From a virus: 53,490 nt of DNA. The stretch spans positions 1 to 53,490 of the IMG/VR virus record IMGVR_UViG_3300025131_000053. One strand, 5' to 3'. Below, one piece after another: positions 6,070-13,894 of this stretch; within the stretch, counting starts at the first letter, position 1; every line of letters starts with the position of its first letter. A model generated the notes under the pieces. It saw nothing but the letters and a program-made list of their open reading frames with translations, searched no databases and had not been told where the DNA came from. The position numbers and the translations under genes were made by a program.

Positions 6070-6076
6070 ATAAATA
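6070..6076 (+). promoter_or_regulatory. T4-like late promoter box
   Basis: ATAAATA, 5 bases before GTG 6082. Confidence 0.65.
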
Positions 6077-6081
6077 ATAGC

Positions 6082-6570
6082 GTGTTAGAACAGATTATAT
6101 TAGACAATAGCTCAGAAAAACAAGCAAAGCTTTTGGGTCCCGCTGAACGTGCTCATAAGAAGCCGGATATTGGCGTAGAGATTCAAAATAAATCAGCTTA
6201 CTATGTTATTAGAGACTGCGCAATGATTACGCAAAAGTATCTTGTTCATCACATTTGGAGTGCATACCCTGACCCTTTTGAAACCTTAAAAGGAAAATTT
6301 ACAAAAGATAATGTAACTGATTTTCTTGAGAGAGCAGAGAAAGATAATGCTGTTAAGCAGCTCAAACATACTATCATTGGTGATATTAGATCGAAGTTTG
6401 ATACAACTGTTGCTACATCAACTAACTTTGATTACAGTATGGAGGAGGAAGACATCTACAAATACTACAGTGATGCAGAAGAGACAAAAGAGGAAACTAT
6501 AGTAGAGCAGGAGATGACTGAAGAGGAAATGCTCTTAAAATTCTTCGAGGTAGATCCAAACAAGCTTTAA
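6082..6570 (+). CDS. Late protein of unknown function (162 aa)
   Basis: GTG 6082 is preferred because it lies 5 bases after a late box; the open frame extends further upstream only into the divergent gene. The product has a helical centre (SAYYVIRDCAMITQKYLVHH, NVTDFLERAEKDNAVKQLKH) and an acidic C-terminus ending EEEMLLKFFEVDPNKL. A hydrophobic-acidic tail of this kind could be a sliding-clamp-binding peptide as in T4 gp33/gp55, but this is a guess. It is the only plus-strand gene within 7 kb of minus-strand genes, and its stop overlaps that of the convergent gene by 4 bases. Confidence 0.55.
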   Translation: MLEQIILDNSSEKQAKLLGPAERAHKKPDIGVEIQNKSAYYVIRDCAMITQKYLVHHIWSAYPDPFETLKGKFTKDNVTDFLERAEKDNAVKQLKHTIIGDIRSKFDTTVATSTNFDYSMEEEDIYKYYSDAEETKEETIVEQEMTEEEMLLKFFEVDPNKL

Positions 6571-7556
6571 GCTTTATATTTTTCAACATAATACTTTATT
6601 GTATCCTCAATAGAGAAGTCTTGCTGACGCTTCACAGCCTCCAAGTTATGTTTGGTGGAGAGCTCATATTTAAAATCATGACCTTTTCTATCTGTAACAA
6701 ACTCGATATATTCAATTCTTGCTCCTTCTCGTTCTCTTTTATATTCAGGGTATAGTAATTCAAGCTCATCAATTATATTATTAATGAGCCGAATATTTGG
6801 ACATGTTTCGTTTCCTGGAATATTGTATACATGCGCTGGGACGTCATCATATAATACTTCAATAATAGCCTTAGCATGATCTTCCGCATGAATCCACTCT
6901 CTAATATTCTCCCCCGTCCCGTATACTGGTATCTTATCCCCCTTAACAATTGATCTAATAACAGTAGGTATTAATTTTTCATCCCCTTGTCGAGGACCAT
7001 AGTTGTTACAACATCTTGTAATAGAAGCATCAATACCAAACGTTTCAATGTAAGATCGTACTAGAAGATCAGAACCAGCTTTAGTTGCCGAGTAAGGAGA
7101 CCTAGGAGCAAGAGGACTCTCTTCTGTAAACGGAGGATCTTCCTTTCCTAAATGACCATATACTTCGTCTGTCGAAACGTGAACCATCCTAGCTTTATGT
7201 TTTCTTACTAATTCGAGTATATTAGCTGTACCTTTTAAATTGGAATCAACAAACGCTAAAGGGTTATCAATAGATCGATCAACATGAGACTCAGCAGCTA
7301 AATGAATTACATAGTCAACATCTCTCGATATAAAGTCTAAAGGATCAGCCATGTGAAGCCTCCAAGCATCACCATTAGCAATATCCATAAAATGATTCTC
7401 TACTCTCTCATCCTCTACAACATTCTCTTCGGAAGAGCCAACTCCCATTTTATCGATATTATAGATAAAGGTATCTGTATCTGTACTCTCTACCAGCGAT
7501 TTCATTACATATGACCCAATAAAGCCACATCCTCCAGTTACAACATATGTGCTCAT
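6567..7556 (-). CDS. rfbB: dTDP-glucose 4,6-dehydratase
   Basis: A 329-residue extended short-chain dehydrogenase. TGGCGFIGSY at 7-16 binds NAD; STDEVYG at 128-134 carries the Thr-Asp-Glu triad specific to RmlB-type 4,6-dehydratases; YSATK at 155-159 is the catalytic Tyr/Lys pair; RCCNNYGPRQ and REWIHAEDH match the sugar-nucleotide site. It would convert dTDP-glucose to dTDP-4-keto-6-deoxyglucose in the cytoplasm. Last gene of a four-gene operon, overlapping the upstream gene by 4 bases. No thymidylyltransferase (RmlA) is seen in the window, so the substrate presumably comes from the host or from a gene elsewhere. Confidence 0.85.
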   Translation of the reverse strand: MSTYVVTGGCGFIGSYVMKSLVESTDTDTFIYNIDKMGVGSSEENVVEDERVENHFMDIANGDAWRLHMADPLDFISRDVDYVIHLAAESHVDRSIDNPLAFVDSNLKGTANILELVRKHKARMVHVSTDEVYGHLGKEDPPFTEESPLAPRSPYSATKAGSDLLVRSYIETFGIDASITRCCNNYGPRQGDEKLIPTVIRSIVKGDKIPVYGTGENIREWIHAEDHAKAIIEVLYDDVPAHVYNIPGNETCPNIRLINNIIDELELLYPEYKREREGARIEYIEFVTDRKGHDFKYELSTKHNLEAVKRQQDFSIEDTIKYYVEKYKA

Positions 7557-7990
7557 TTTTTAAAAATATCAGGGTTTTGCTTAATAGTCTGCTTTGTAAT
7601 TTGATCTTTTAATTTGGTGGTAGACCAGCCATGCGACCGTGTAGTGTAAACAATTCTCGGAGGGAGATCATCTCCTGTAAAAGGCTTACCGATATAATCT
7701 TCTCCTAGAATACGAATATCAGGCCTCCAGAATTTTATTAAATCATACAACTCTTCCTCAGTTTGATATGTATAAACGTCATCAATATACTTAATAGACA
7801 TTAATGCTTCATATCTATTGTACAGAGAGATAACTGGCTTATACTTACTCTTTCTATGAAGAGACGGATCTATTTGAAGAAAGACAATAAACCTATCGCA
7901 ATGTCTTTTAGCTTCTCTAAAGCATCTAATGTACCCAGGGTGTAATAGATCAAAATTACCTGCAGTAAACCCTAAAATTTCTCTACTCAT
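7553..7990 (-). CDS. Cytidylyltransferase-like nucleotidyltransferase
   Basis: A 145-residue protein of the HxGH nucleotidyltransferase superfamily (TagD/HldE-C type). GNFDLLHPGYIRCF at 11-24 is the nucleotide-binding motif; the second His of HxGH is replaced by Tyr, as I have seen in other such proteins. The later ILGEDYIGK and STTKLKDQI correspond to the family's end motif. It would activate a sugar phosphate or polyol phosphate with CTP or ATP. It sits in an operon with sugar dehydratase/reductase genes, overlapping both neighbours. Confidence 0.7.
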   Translation of the reverse strand: MSREILGFTAGNFDLLHPGYIRCFREAKRHCDRFIVFLQIDPSLHRKSKYKPVISLYNRYEALMSIKYIDDVYTYQTEEELYDLIKFWRPDIRILGEDYIGKPFTGDDLPPRIVYTTRSHGWSTTKLKDQITKQTIKQNPDIFKK

Positions 7991-8852
7991 CCGTTATTAT
8001 ATTAGTCAGCGCTGATTGGATAGCAACTTCTTCATCCCAAATATTAAATTTGTACTCTGTCTGAAGCTTCTCTACCGACATTACACAATTAGATCTATTA
8101 GCAGCACAATTAAGATCATCAAAAGTTACCCATTCCCACTTTGGATTTTTTAAATCGTAGGCCTTCATGAGCTCTGTTATTGCGTCTGTAGCTAGTGCAT
8201 TAGGGTGAACAAAATTAACTATATCTTTTTTTCTAGTGTTATACCCTTTATCTAATACATGTTCAATAAAATCTAAAAGCTGTGGGATGTAGGTTTTAGA
8301 ATTAACGTTGTTAATTAAATTATTATATTTTAGAATTTTAGTGAGGTATGATCTGTCATGTAGTTTATCACAAAAAGGCATTCTTACTCTAAGAATTAAC
8401 CCATAATCACTCCCTAATTCAAATGCATGCTTACTCTTAGAATACGTTGAAGATTCCGGATTAAACAATCCAAAATTTGGTTCTTCATCTTCGCTAAAAG
8501 GATGGTCGTATCCTGTATATATACAACCTGAAGAAATATGTATGTAACCTATATTATATGTCTTGCAAAGATTACTAATTCGAAGCGGGGTAAATGTGTT
8601 AAGCTCATAACACAACTCAGGTTTCTTTTCACCTTCATCAACATTAGGGCGCCCAGTAAAGCCGGAACAATTAATAATATAGTTAAAGTGATCCTTTTTT
8701 GTCCTTAGCCACCCTTCCACTTCTGTAGAGTTTGAGTAATCGAGAAACTCTCTCTTTACTATCGTTACATCGCAATTTTTATTATGTGTGAGTCTTTCGT
8801 ATAAGTAGCCTCCCACATAACCGTAGCCTATAATTAATATCTTCTTTTTCAT
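7983..8852 (-). CDS. NAD(P)-dependent sugar-nucleotide reductase/epimerase (RmlD-like SDR)
   Basis: A 289-residue extended short-chain dehydrogenase: GYGYVGGY at 9-16 for the dinucleotide, INCSGFTGRPNVD near 60, ISSGCIY near 106, and YSKSK at 137-141 as catalytic pair. The short length and N-x-D motif point to the dTDP-4-dehydrorhamnose reductase group rather than a dehydratase. It could reduce the 4-keto sugar made by the downstream dehydratase. The ATG overlaps the guaC stop (TAATG). Confidence 0.7.
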   Translation of the reverse strand: MKKKILIIGYGYVGGYLYERLTHNKNCDVTIVKREFLDYSNSTEVEGWLRTKKDHFNYIINCSGFTGRPNVDEGEKKPELCYELNTFTPLRISNLCKTYNIGYIHISSGCIYTGYDHPFSEDEEPNFGLFNPESSTYSKSKHAFELGSDYGLILRVRMPFCDKLHDRSYLTKILKYNNLINNVNSKTYIPQLLDFIEHVLDKGYNTRKKDIVNFVHPNALATDAITELMKAYDLKNPKWEWVTFDDLNCAANRSNCVMSVEKLQTEYKFNIWDEEVAIQSALTNIITDE

Positions 8853-9895
8853 TAAATTTCTAAAGTATTAGACTCATATATCTTACTATGAGTCTTAGTA
8901 CATCTTACAAAGGTAGCACACTTACTTAAATGCTTTAGTTTTGAGGCGCCGGCGTATGTGCAAGCGCTTCTCACACCTCCTAAAATATCCTGTACAATGT
9001 CCTCCATGGGACCTTTATACGGTATAGCAACTCTCCTGCCTTCAGATGTCCTATAGTCTTTTAACCCACCGCTGTGCTTTTCATTAGCCTTCTTACTACT
9101 CATACCATAGAACTCAACATACTCCTTATCAAGGATCGTAACCTTTTCACCGCCTCCTTCTGTCGACCCTGCTAACATAGATCCGAGCATTACAAAATCA
9201 GCTCCTGCTCCAAATGCTTTAGCTACGTCACCAGGTGTAGTACATCCGCCATCGGCAATAATATGACCATTGAGGCCATGAGCAGCATCAGCACATTCAG
9301 CAATGCAACTAAACTGAGGATAACCTACACCTGTTTTAATTCTAGTTGTACATACGCTCCCAGATCCAATTCCAACCTTAACTACATCTGCCCCAGCTAA
9401 TAGTAGCTCTTCGACCATCTCACCTGTAACAACATTACCAGCAAATATATTTGAGTCAGGGTAGTTATCTCTGACCTTTGTTACAAAGTCTACAAACGCT
9501 TGACTATATCCATTTGCAACATCTATGCAAATATTCTTAACTGTCACATGTTTACTAATGCGCCCAAGTTTATCGAAGTCATAATCATTTCTCCCTATAG
9601 TAACAGCGACATCGAATCTATGATCGGATCTGAGTGCTTCTATTAGAGAGCCTTCATCAATATCCTTTTTATAGCAGGTAAACAGGTTTAATGATGAAAG
9701 TGTTTCACCAACTTCTAACTCTCCAACGCCGTCCATATTGGCGGCCATAATAGGTATACCTTCAAAATATGAACCACCGTGTAGAAAGTTATACGACCTA
9801 CGCAGATCTACATCTCTTCTTGATGCGAGTGTAGACCTCTTTGGCCTAATAAGTACATCATCAAAGTCTAACTTAAGATCAGTTTCTATACGCAT
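8852..9895 (-). CDS. guaC: GMP reductase
   Basis: At 347 residues the protein has the same length as Escherichia coli GuaC and aligns by eye along its whole length: MRIETDLKLDFDDVLIRPKR, the PIMAANMD loop, NICIDVANGY, FAGNVVTGEM, the catalytic loop GIGSGSVCTTRIKTGVGYPQ with Cys near 182, IIADGGCTTPGDVAKAFGAG, and EFYGMSSKKA. There is no CBS domain, which separates it from IMP dehydrogenase. It reduces GMP to IMP with NADPH. It heads an operon with the sugar-nucleotide genes. An ATAAATA box lies 4 bases before the ATG. Confidence 0.92.
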   Translation of the reverse strand: MRIETDLKLDFDDVLIRPKRSTLASRRDVDLRRSYNFLHGGSYFEGIPIMAANMDGVGELEVGETLSSLNLFTCYKKDIDEGSLIEALRSDHRFDVAVTIGRNDYDFDKLGRISKHVTVKNICIDVANGYSQAFVDFVTKVRDNYPDSNIFAGNVVTGEMVEELLLAGADVVKVGIGSGSVCTTRIKTGVGYPQFSCIAECADAAHGLNGHIIADGGCTTPGDVAKAFGAGADFVMLGSMLAGSTEGGGEKVTILDKEYVEFYGMSSKKANEKHSGGLKDYRTSEGRRVAIPYKGPMEDIVQDILGGVRSACTYAGASKLKHLSKCATFVRCTKTHSKIYESNTLEI

Positions 9896-9899
9896 TCCT

Positions 9900-9906
9900 T
9901 ATTTAT
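9900..9906 (-). promoter_or_regulatory. Possible late promoter box before guaC (spacing 4)
   Basis: ATAAATA on the minus strand followed by AGGA and ATG 9895. The spacing is one base shorter than usual. Confidence 0.45.
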
Positions 9907-9927
9907 TATAAGGTATATTTTATAAAA

Positions 9928-10131
9928 TCAACCTGATATTTGATCTCTAATCTCCTCAATAGTAACGTCTCCGCTTTCAAACCCTTCCGAAATCTGATCT
10001 AAGAACTTTCCAGCTAATTCAGCTAATTCATAGTCGTCCGTATTTTCTAGCAAATCTTTAATGTTATACAGAACGTCCCATAAACTTTCTACCTCTTTAT
10101 CAAACTTTTTAAGAACAGCAGTTCGCTTCAT
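9928..10131 (-). CDS. Small acidic hypothetical protein
   Basis: A 67-residue, helix-rich acidic protein (EVESLWDVLYNIKDLLENTD, then ELAELAGKFLDQISEGFESG). No family recognised. An ATAAATA box lies exactly 5 bases before the ATG, overlapping the stop of the upstream nuclease gene. Confidence 0.55.
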   Translation of the reverse strand: MKRTAVLKKFDKEVESLWDVLYNIKDLLENTDDYELAELAGKFLDQISEGFESGDVTIEEIRDQISG

Positions 10132-10135
10132 ATCG

Positions 10136-10819
10136 CTATTTATTTATACTAGCTAAAATAGCTTCCACTTCTGCCTTCATATAATTTATGTGATAGGAAA
10201 TAAATCTATCATCGTTTAGATAAAAGATTACACACTTCCTACACCTCTTACCAGACATTTTTTCATAGAGATAAGCATACAGAGACAGCTGCAAACCATA
10301 CAAATTAAATTCACAGTTATGAAGATGGCTTACAGGGTCTTTTAAACGTTCTGAGTAGGGTGAGCTAAATCTAAATCTCTTATTTGTCTTAAAGTCGCCG
10401 ATTGTAAATTCGTTTTTATGTTCATAAATTAAATCTGCAGTGCCGGCAATGGCATGCTCTTCATTGTATAGTAGATTTTCACTTAGAACGGTTTTAAATG
10501 AGTCAACCGATCGTTCTACAGCTTTATCATATGACTTGCATAACCATCCCCACTCACCTTCTACCTCACCAAAATTAATATAATCCTCGAGCACTGCATG
10601 AATGTTAGTACCTCGTGAGCATGCCCTATTTTTTTCTGCCTCCCACATTTCTAATACCAACTCCTGTGATACTCCTTCTCTATCTGCTACTCTTTTAGAG
10701 TGGCCGTGTCTATCGAAGGGCTGTTTGAATTTACCTAGTAAAGTTGTTACAGATATAAAAGGCTTATCAGTATCAATATGGGTGTAAGTATGCGTGGGTT
10801 CGTCGAATTTGATCTTCAC
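10136..10819 (-). CDS. PD-(D/E)XK superfamily nuclease (RecB/Cas4-like fold)
   Basis: The 227-residue protein has the nuclease core in the expected order: conserved Glu near 78 (AVLEDY), AGTADLI at 125-131, GDFKTNK at 141-147 (the D and K of the motif) and LQLSLYAYLYEK at 176-187 (the Q-x-x-x-Y motif). The N-terminus FDEPTHTYTH... ISVTTLL is typical of phage RecB-family exonucleases. It probably acts on DNA ends during recombination or host DNA breakdown. The GTG start directly follows an ATAAATA, so a promoter with normal spacing would instead have to be the TATAATA just upstream. Confidence 0.8.
   Translation of the reverse strand: MKIKFDEPTHTYTHIDTDKPFISVTTLLGKFKQPFDRHGHSKRVADREGVSQELVLEMWEAEKNRACSRGTNIHAVLEDYINFGEVEGEWGWLCKSYDKAVERSVDSFKTVLSENLLYNEEHAIAGTADLIYEHKNEFTIGDFKTNKRFRFSSPYSERLKDPVSHLHNCEFNLYGLQLSLYAYLYEKMSGKRCRKCVIFYLNDDRFISYHINYMKAEVEAILASINK
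10137..10143 (-). promoter_or_regulatory. T4-like late promoter box
   Basis: ATAAATA on the minus strand, 5 bases before ATG 10131; the end of the upstream gene (AAT AAA TAG) contributes to it. Confidence 0.5.
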
Positions 10820-10833
10820 TATTTATTATTATA
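10820..10833 (-). promoter_or_regulatory. AT-rich promoter region of the nuclease gene
   Basis: Minus strand TATAATAATAAATA directly abutting GTG 10819. TATAATA lies 7 bases from the GTG; ATAAATA has no gap at all, unlike other genes. Confidence 0.35.
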
Positions 10834-10894
10834 CGGACATTATTATAAAATCAATAATAAACATACAACTCTATAGAACTCTGTGTTTTTACAC

Positions 10895-10901
10895 ATAAAT
10901 A
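10895..10901 (+). promoter_or_regulatory. T4-like late promoter box
   Basis: ATAAATA, 7 bases before ATG 10909. A small hairpin TGTGT-TTTT-ACACA lies just upstream. Confidence 0.6.
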
Positions 10902-10908
10902 TAATAAC

Positions 10909-11226
10909 ATGGAGCCGGAAAAATCCTTAATAAAAGAGTTTCTACAAGGAGGTTGGGTCGTGCCTTTAATCGGGGCAGGAGCTATGCTAGCGCGCATGCT
11001 ATCTGCTGAAAACAACTACACTTGGCTCCAGCAACTTAAAAAAATATTAACAGCTGGTATTGCAGCTGGCGTTGCGTGGTTTATATTAGAGCAAACTGAG
11101 ATTTCATCACTATATAAAGCTATTACATATGGTATAATCGGTGTAATTTCACCTGAGGTGATAACAGGAATAGTAAAACTAGGAAAGAGATTCGCAGATA
11201 ATCCTGAAAAGGTTCTTAAAAAATGA
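10909..11226 (+). CDS. Holin-like membrane protein
   Basis: A 105-residue protein with three hydrophobic segments (about 16-30, 46-62, 70-86), a short charged N-terminus and a basic C-terminus (KRFADNPEKVLKK). Size, three-helix topology and late promoter are as in class I or LydA-type phage holins, which open the inner membrane at lysis. No endolysin gene is visible next to it. The next membrane protein gene overlaps it by 4 bases. Confidence 0.6.
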   Translation: MEPEKSLIKEFLQGGWVVPLIGAGAMLARMLSAENNYTWLQQLKKILTAGIAAGVAWFILEQTEISSLYKAITYGIIGVISPEVITGIVKLGKRFADNPEKVLKK

Positions 11227-11462
11227 AGCCCAAATACCTAGTTTACATTTTAGTGGCTATTATTGTAGCATTCGTCATTAGAGGCTACACTTGCGCAGAG
11301 GAAATGCGATGCTCGTTATATGCTATCGAGCAAGGTGGTAGTAAAGCAGTCGACTTTAACGGGTTAGGTGCATCTGTTGAAGGATTTAAGAACCATTTAC
11401 TTCTATCAGGTGTCTTAGCTATAGTAATTGCAATTTGTTGCAGGCTAAAAGCGCCGAAGTAA
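11223..11462 (+). CDS. Two-helix membrane protein, possible lysis accessory
   Basis: A 79-residue protein with hydrophobic segments at about 5-19 and 58-73 and a short loop containing two Cys (TCAEEMRC) that may be periplasmic. Translationally coupled (ATGA) to the holin-like gene, which suggests a partner in lysis such as an antiholin, but no family is recognised. Confidence 0.55.
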   Translation: MKPKYLVYILVAIIVAFVIRGYTCAEEMRCSLYAIEQGGSKAVDFNGLGASVEGFKNHLLLSGVLAIVIAICCRLKAPK

Positions 11463-11463
11463 C

Positions 11464-11470
11464 ATAAATA
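11464..11470 (+). promoter_or_regulatory. T4-like late promoter box
   Basis: ATAAATA, 5 bases before ATG 11476. Confidence 0.7.
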
Positions 11471-11475
11471 TACAT

Positions 11476-13854
11476 ATGGGCAAAAAGATTACTCAGCTTA
11501 ATGTAGGCGTAATACCATATACTGGGACAGAAGAAGTTGCAATGGTTGACGAAGCTCAAACTCGTCGAGCATCGCTAAGTTCAATTACAAATTATCTCTC
11601 TTCTGCTAAATACTGCACCGGAAGTACAGTCGACCGTCCAATAGCTACACCCTTAGCTAATAATTTCTTTCAAGCAACTCAATCAACAGTAGGAGACTTA
11701 AGCGCATCAGGTAAGCTTGCTATGGGTACTAGTACTACTGTTGGTGGTACCTTGGCCTCAGTAGCAGGTGGAACTGGAAATAGCGCCGCTGGTGGGTGCG
11801 CGGCTGTTGCTGGTGGTGCAACTAATACTGCTAGTGCAAATAATGCACATATTGGCGGTGGTAAGGGAAATTCAGCTGGTGGTGTATGTTCTGTCATAGG
11901 CGGTGGATGTGGTAACACTACCGGTCTTGGTGGATATTCTACAGTTGGTGGTGGTGATGCAAATACTGCATCAGGAGCCGGAGCAAGTGTTTTAGGAGGG
12001 TGCGGTGGTACTGCTAGTGGTGCATGTGCTACAGTAGGCGGTGGGAAACTAAATACAGCCAGTGGGGTTATAGATACTGTTGGTGGTGGTTATTGGAATA
12101 CAGCTAACGGTAATTGTGCTACAGTAGGCGGTGGAAAACACAACCGAGCGTCAGCAGATTTTGGAACTGTAGCTGGCGGTCTTAGTGGATGCGTTTATGA
12201 AGAATATGGATTTTCTGGAGGTGGATTTGATAACTGTGCTAGTGCTAAGTATTCAGCTGTTGTAGGTGGCGGTAAAAATACTGCTTCAGGTTTAAGTGCA
12301 TTTGTTGGTGGTGGATGTGGGAATACAGCTAACGGAAATAACGCTTCGGCAGTGGTTGGCGGAATGGCTAATACAGCTTCTGGTCTAAGTGCATTCATTG
12401 GTGGCGGGCTAAGTAATACTGCTGCAGGAATAGGTAGCGTGATTGGTGGTGGTCACTCTAACGAAGCTAGTGGTACCAATGCTGCTGTTGGTGGTGGTGA
12501 TGCAAATACTGCCGGGGGTGGAACATGTGCTGTAGTCGGTGGTGGTGCTGGAAATGCTGCAGCTGGGAACAGTGCTACTATAGCCGGGGGGTATGCTAAC
12601 TCCGTCACTGGAGTTGCGGGAGCTGTTGGTGGTGGTAATACAAACCTAGCTTCCGGTGCTTGCGCTACTATAGCCGGGGGGTACAAAAACTGCGCGTGTG
12701 GAATCAGTTCAACCGTTGGTGGTGGTGATTCAAACCTAGCCAAGTGTGCAAATTCAAGTGTTTTAGGAGGTAATAGTAATTGCGCATGCGGTGATTACGC
12801 CGTAGTAGCCGGGGGGTACAAAAACGACGCAACTACAGACTTTTCTTTTGTTGGTGGTGGTTGCTGTAATAGAATCTTAACATGTGGTGATACGATTGCC
12901 GGTGGTAAGGAAAACAGATCGGCTGGTGGTTGTGCATTTATAGGAGGTGGTTTGACATTATCTGCTAACAACGTATTTGATGTTGTTGGTGGTGGATGTG
13001 GTAACCGGTCATGTTCCGATACAACATACGGCGGTTACACATTTATTGGCGGTGGTAAAGATAATACCTCGTTATGTGGTGCTGGTATAATCGTTGGTGG
13101 TAGAGGAAATCAAACTGAAGGCCCATGGGGTGTTATTGTTGGAGGTAGCACAAATTTTTCCGGAGCAAGTGCATTTGTTGGCGCTGGACACGGCAACAAA
13201 GCATGCCAAGGTGCCTTTGTTGGTGCCGGGCGCACAAACTGCGCGCTTGGAAATTGCTCTATTGTAGTTGGTGGGTGTAACAGTGTTGCACGAGGCACCT
13301 ACTCGAGTATAGTAGGTGGACACACACTATCTGCCGCCGGTAATTGTTCTTTTGTAGGCGGTGGAGAAACAAACTGCGTTGTTAATAACCACAGTTCTAT
13401 AACAAGTGGACAATGCAACGTTGTCTGTGACACCGGATCATGTGCTTCGATTGTTGGTGGTTCGAGGCATAAAGCGTGTGCTATAAATTCACACATTGGA
13501 GGAGGTGATACAAACATAATAGATGGAACTGGGCATTATGGAGTGATTGCTGGTGGGCAATACGGCTGCATTAAAGCTACTCATAGTGGTGTTGCCAGTG
13601 GTCTTCGTAATTATGTTTGTGCAGATTATGGATTTGTTGGTGGCGGTCATGATAATTCCATAAGCAATACTGCATTTACCGGTTCCAGTATCATTGGTAC
13701 AAATATAACAGCTATGTCCGGTTGTATGATGCATACAAATAGATTATGGCTTAGCGCAGATGAATGCGGATGTGGTTTACCAGTAAGTGATCCTAAAGTT
13801 GAAGGTGTAGTTTGGCGTAACGGAACTGACTTAAAGATCTCAACAGGGCCATAA
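11476..13854 (+). CDS. Giant repeat adhesin/fibre protein (15-residue GGG-N repeats)
   Basis: A 792-residue protein. The N-terminus (KKITQLNVGVIPYTGTEEVA, with A-S-L-S-S-I) is the head domain common in phage tail/fibre proteins. Residues about 85-740 consist of some 40 copies of a 15-residue unit of the form x-x-A/S-x-V/I-G-G-G-x-x-N-x-A-S-G, as in left-handed beta-roll adhesin heads. About 39 Cys are present, mostly two to three residues before the G-G-G or beside N, so they would stack in columns. The C-terminus (LPVSDPKVEGVVWRNGTDLK) is a known end motif of phage structural proteins. Expected to be a trimeric fibre on the virion. Its distance from the other fibre genes is unusual. Confidence 0.75.
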   Translation: MGKKITQLNVGVIPYTGTEEVAMVDEAQTRRASLSSITNYLSSAKYCTGSTVDRPIATPLANNFFQATQSTVGDLSASGKLAMGTSTTVGGTLASVAGGTGNSAAGGCAAVAGGATNTASANNAHIGGGKGNSAGGVCSVIGGGCGNTTGLGGYSTVGGGDANTASGAGASVLGGCGGTASGACATVGGGKLNTASGVIDTVGGGYWNTANGNCATVGGGKHNRASADFGTVAGGLSGCVYEEYGFSGGGFDNCASAKYSAVVGGGKNTASGLSAFVGGGCGNTANGNNASAVVGGMANTASGLSAFIGGGLSNTAAGIGSVIGGGHSNEASGTNAAVGGGDANTAGGGTCAVVGGGAGNAAAGNSATIAGGYANSVTGVAGAVGGGNTNLASGACATIAGGYKNCACGISSTVGGGDSNLAKCANSSVLGGNSNCACGDYAVVAGGYKNDATTDFSFVGGGCCNRILTCGDTIAGGKENRSAGGCAFIGGGLTLSANNVFDVVGGGCGNRSCSDTTYGGYTFIGGGKDNTSLCGAGIIVGGRGNQTEGPWGVIVGGSTNFSGASAFVGAGHGNKACQGAFVGAGRTNCALGNCSIVVGGCNSVARGTYSSIVGGHTLSAAGNCSFVGGGETNCVVNNHSSITSGQCNVVCDTGSCASIVGGSRHKACAINSHIGGGDTNIIDGTGHYGVIAGGQYGCIKATHSGVASGLRNYVCADYGFVGGGHDNSISNTAFTGSSIIGTNITAMSGCMMHTNRLWLSADECGCGLPVSDPKVEGVVWRNGTDLKISTGP
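11730..13680 (+). repeat. Coding tandem repeats with 45-bp period
   Basis: About 40 imperfect 45-bp units; GTTGGTGGTGGT-like cores recur through the region, some stretches (GCTACTATAGCCGGGGGGTA) are repeated exactly. This offers many sites for slippage or recombination that would change fibre length. Confidence 0.75.
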
Positions 13855-13881
13855 TAGGTATTGAATTTTACCAATTGTGCA

Positions 13882-13888
13882 ATATATA
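13882..13888 (+). promoter_or_regulatory. Variant late promoter box
   Basis: ATATATA, 6 bases before ATG 13895; differs from the consensus at one position. Confidence 0.4.
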
Positions 13889-13894
13889 CAATGT

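Noticed and set aside
11730-13680. CRISPR-like array
   Set aside because: Repeats have no unique spacers and form one continuous coding frame.
11679-13874. Several Pro/Ala-rich open frames on the minus strand opposite the repeat adhesin
   Set aside because: They are the antisense of the G-G-T-G-G-T repeats; no promoter box or start logic, and they mirror the repeat period.
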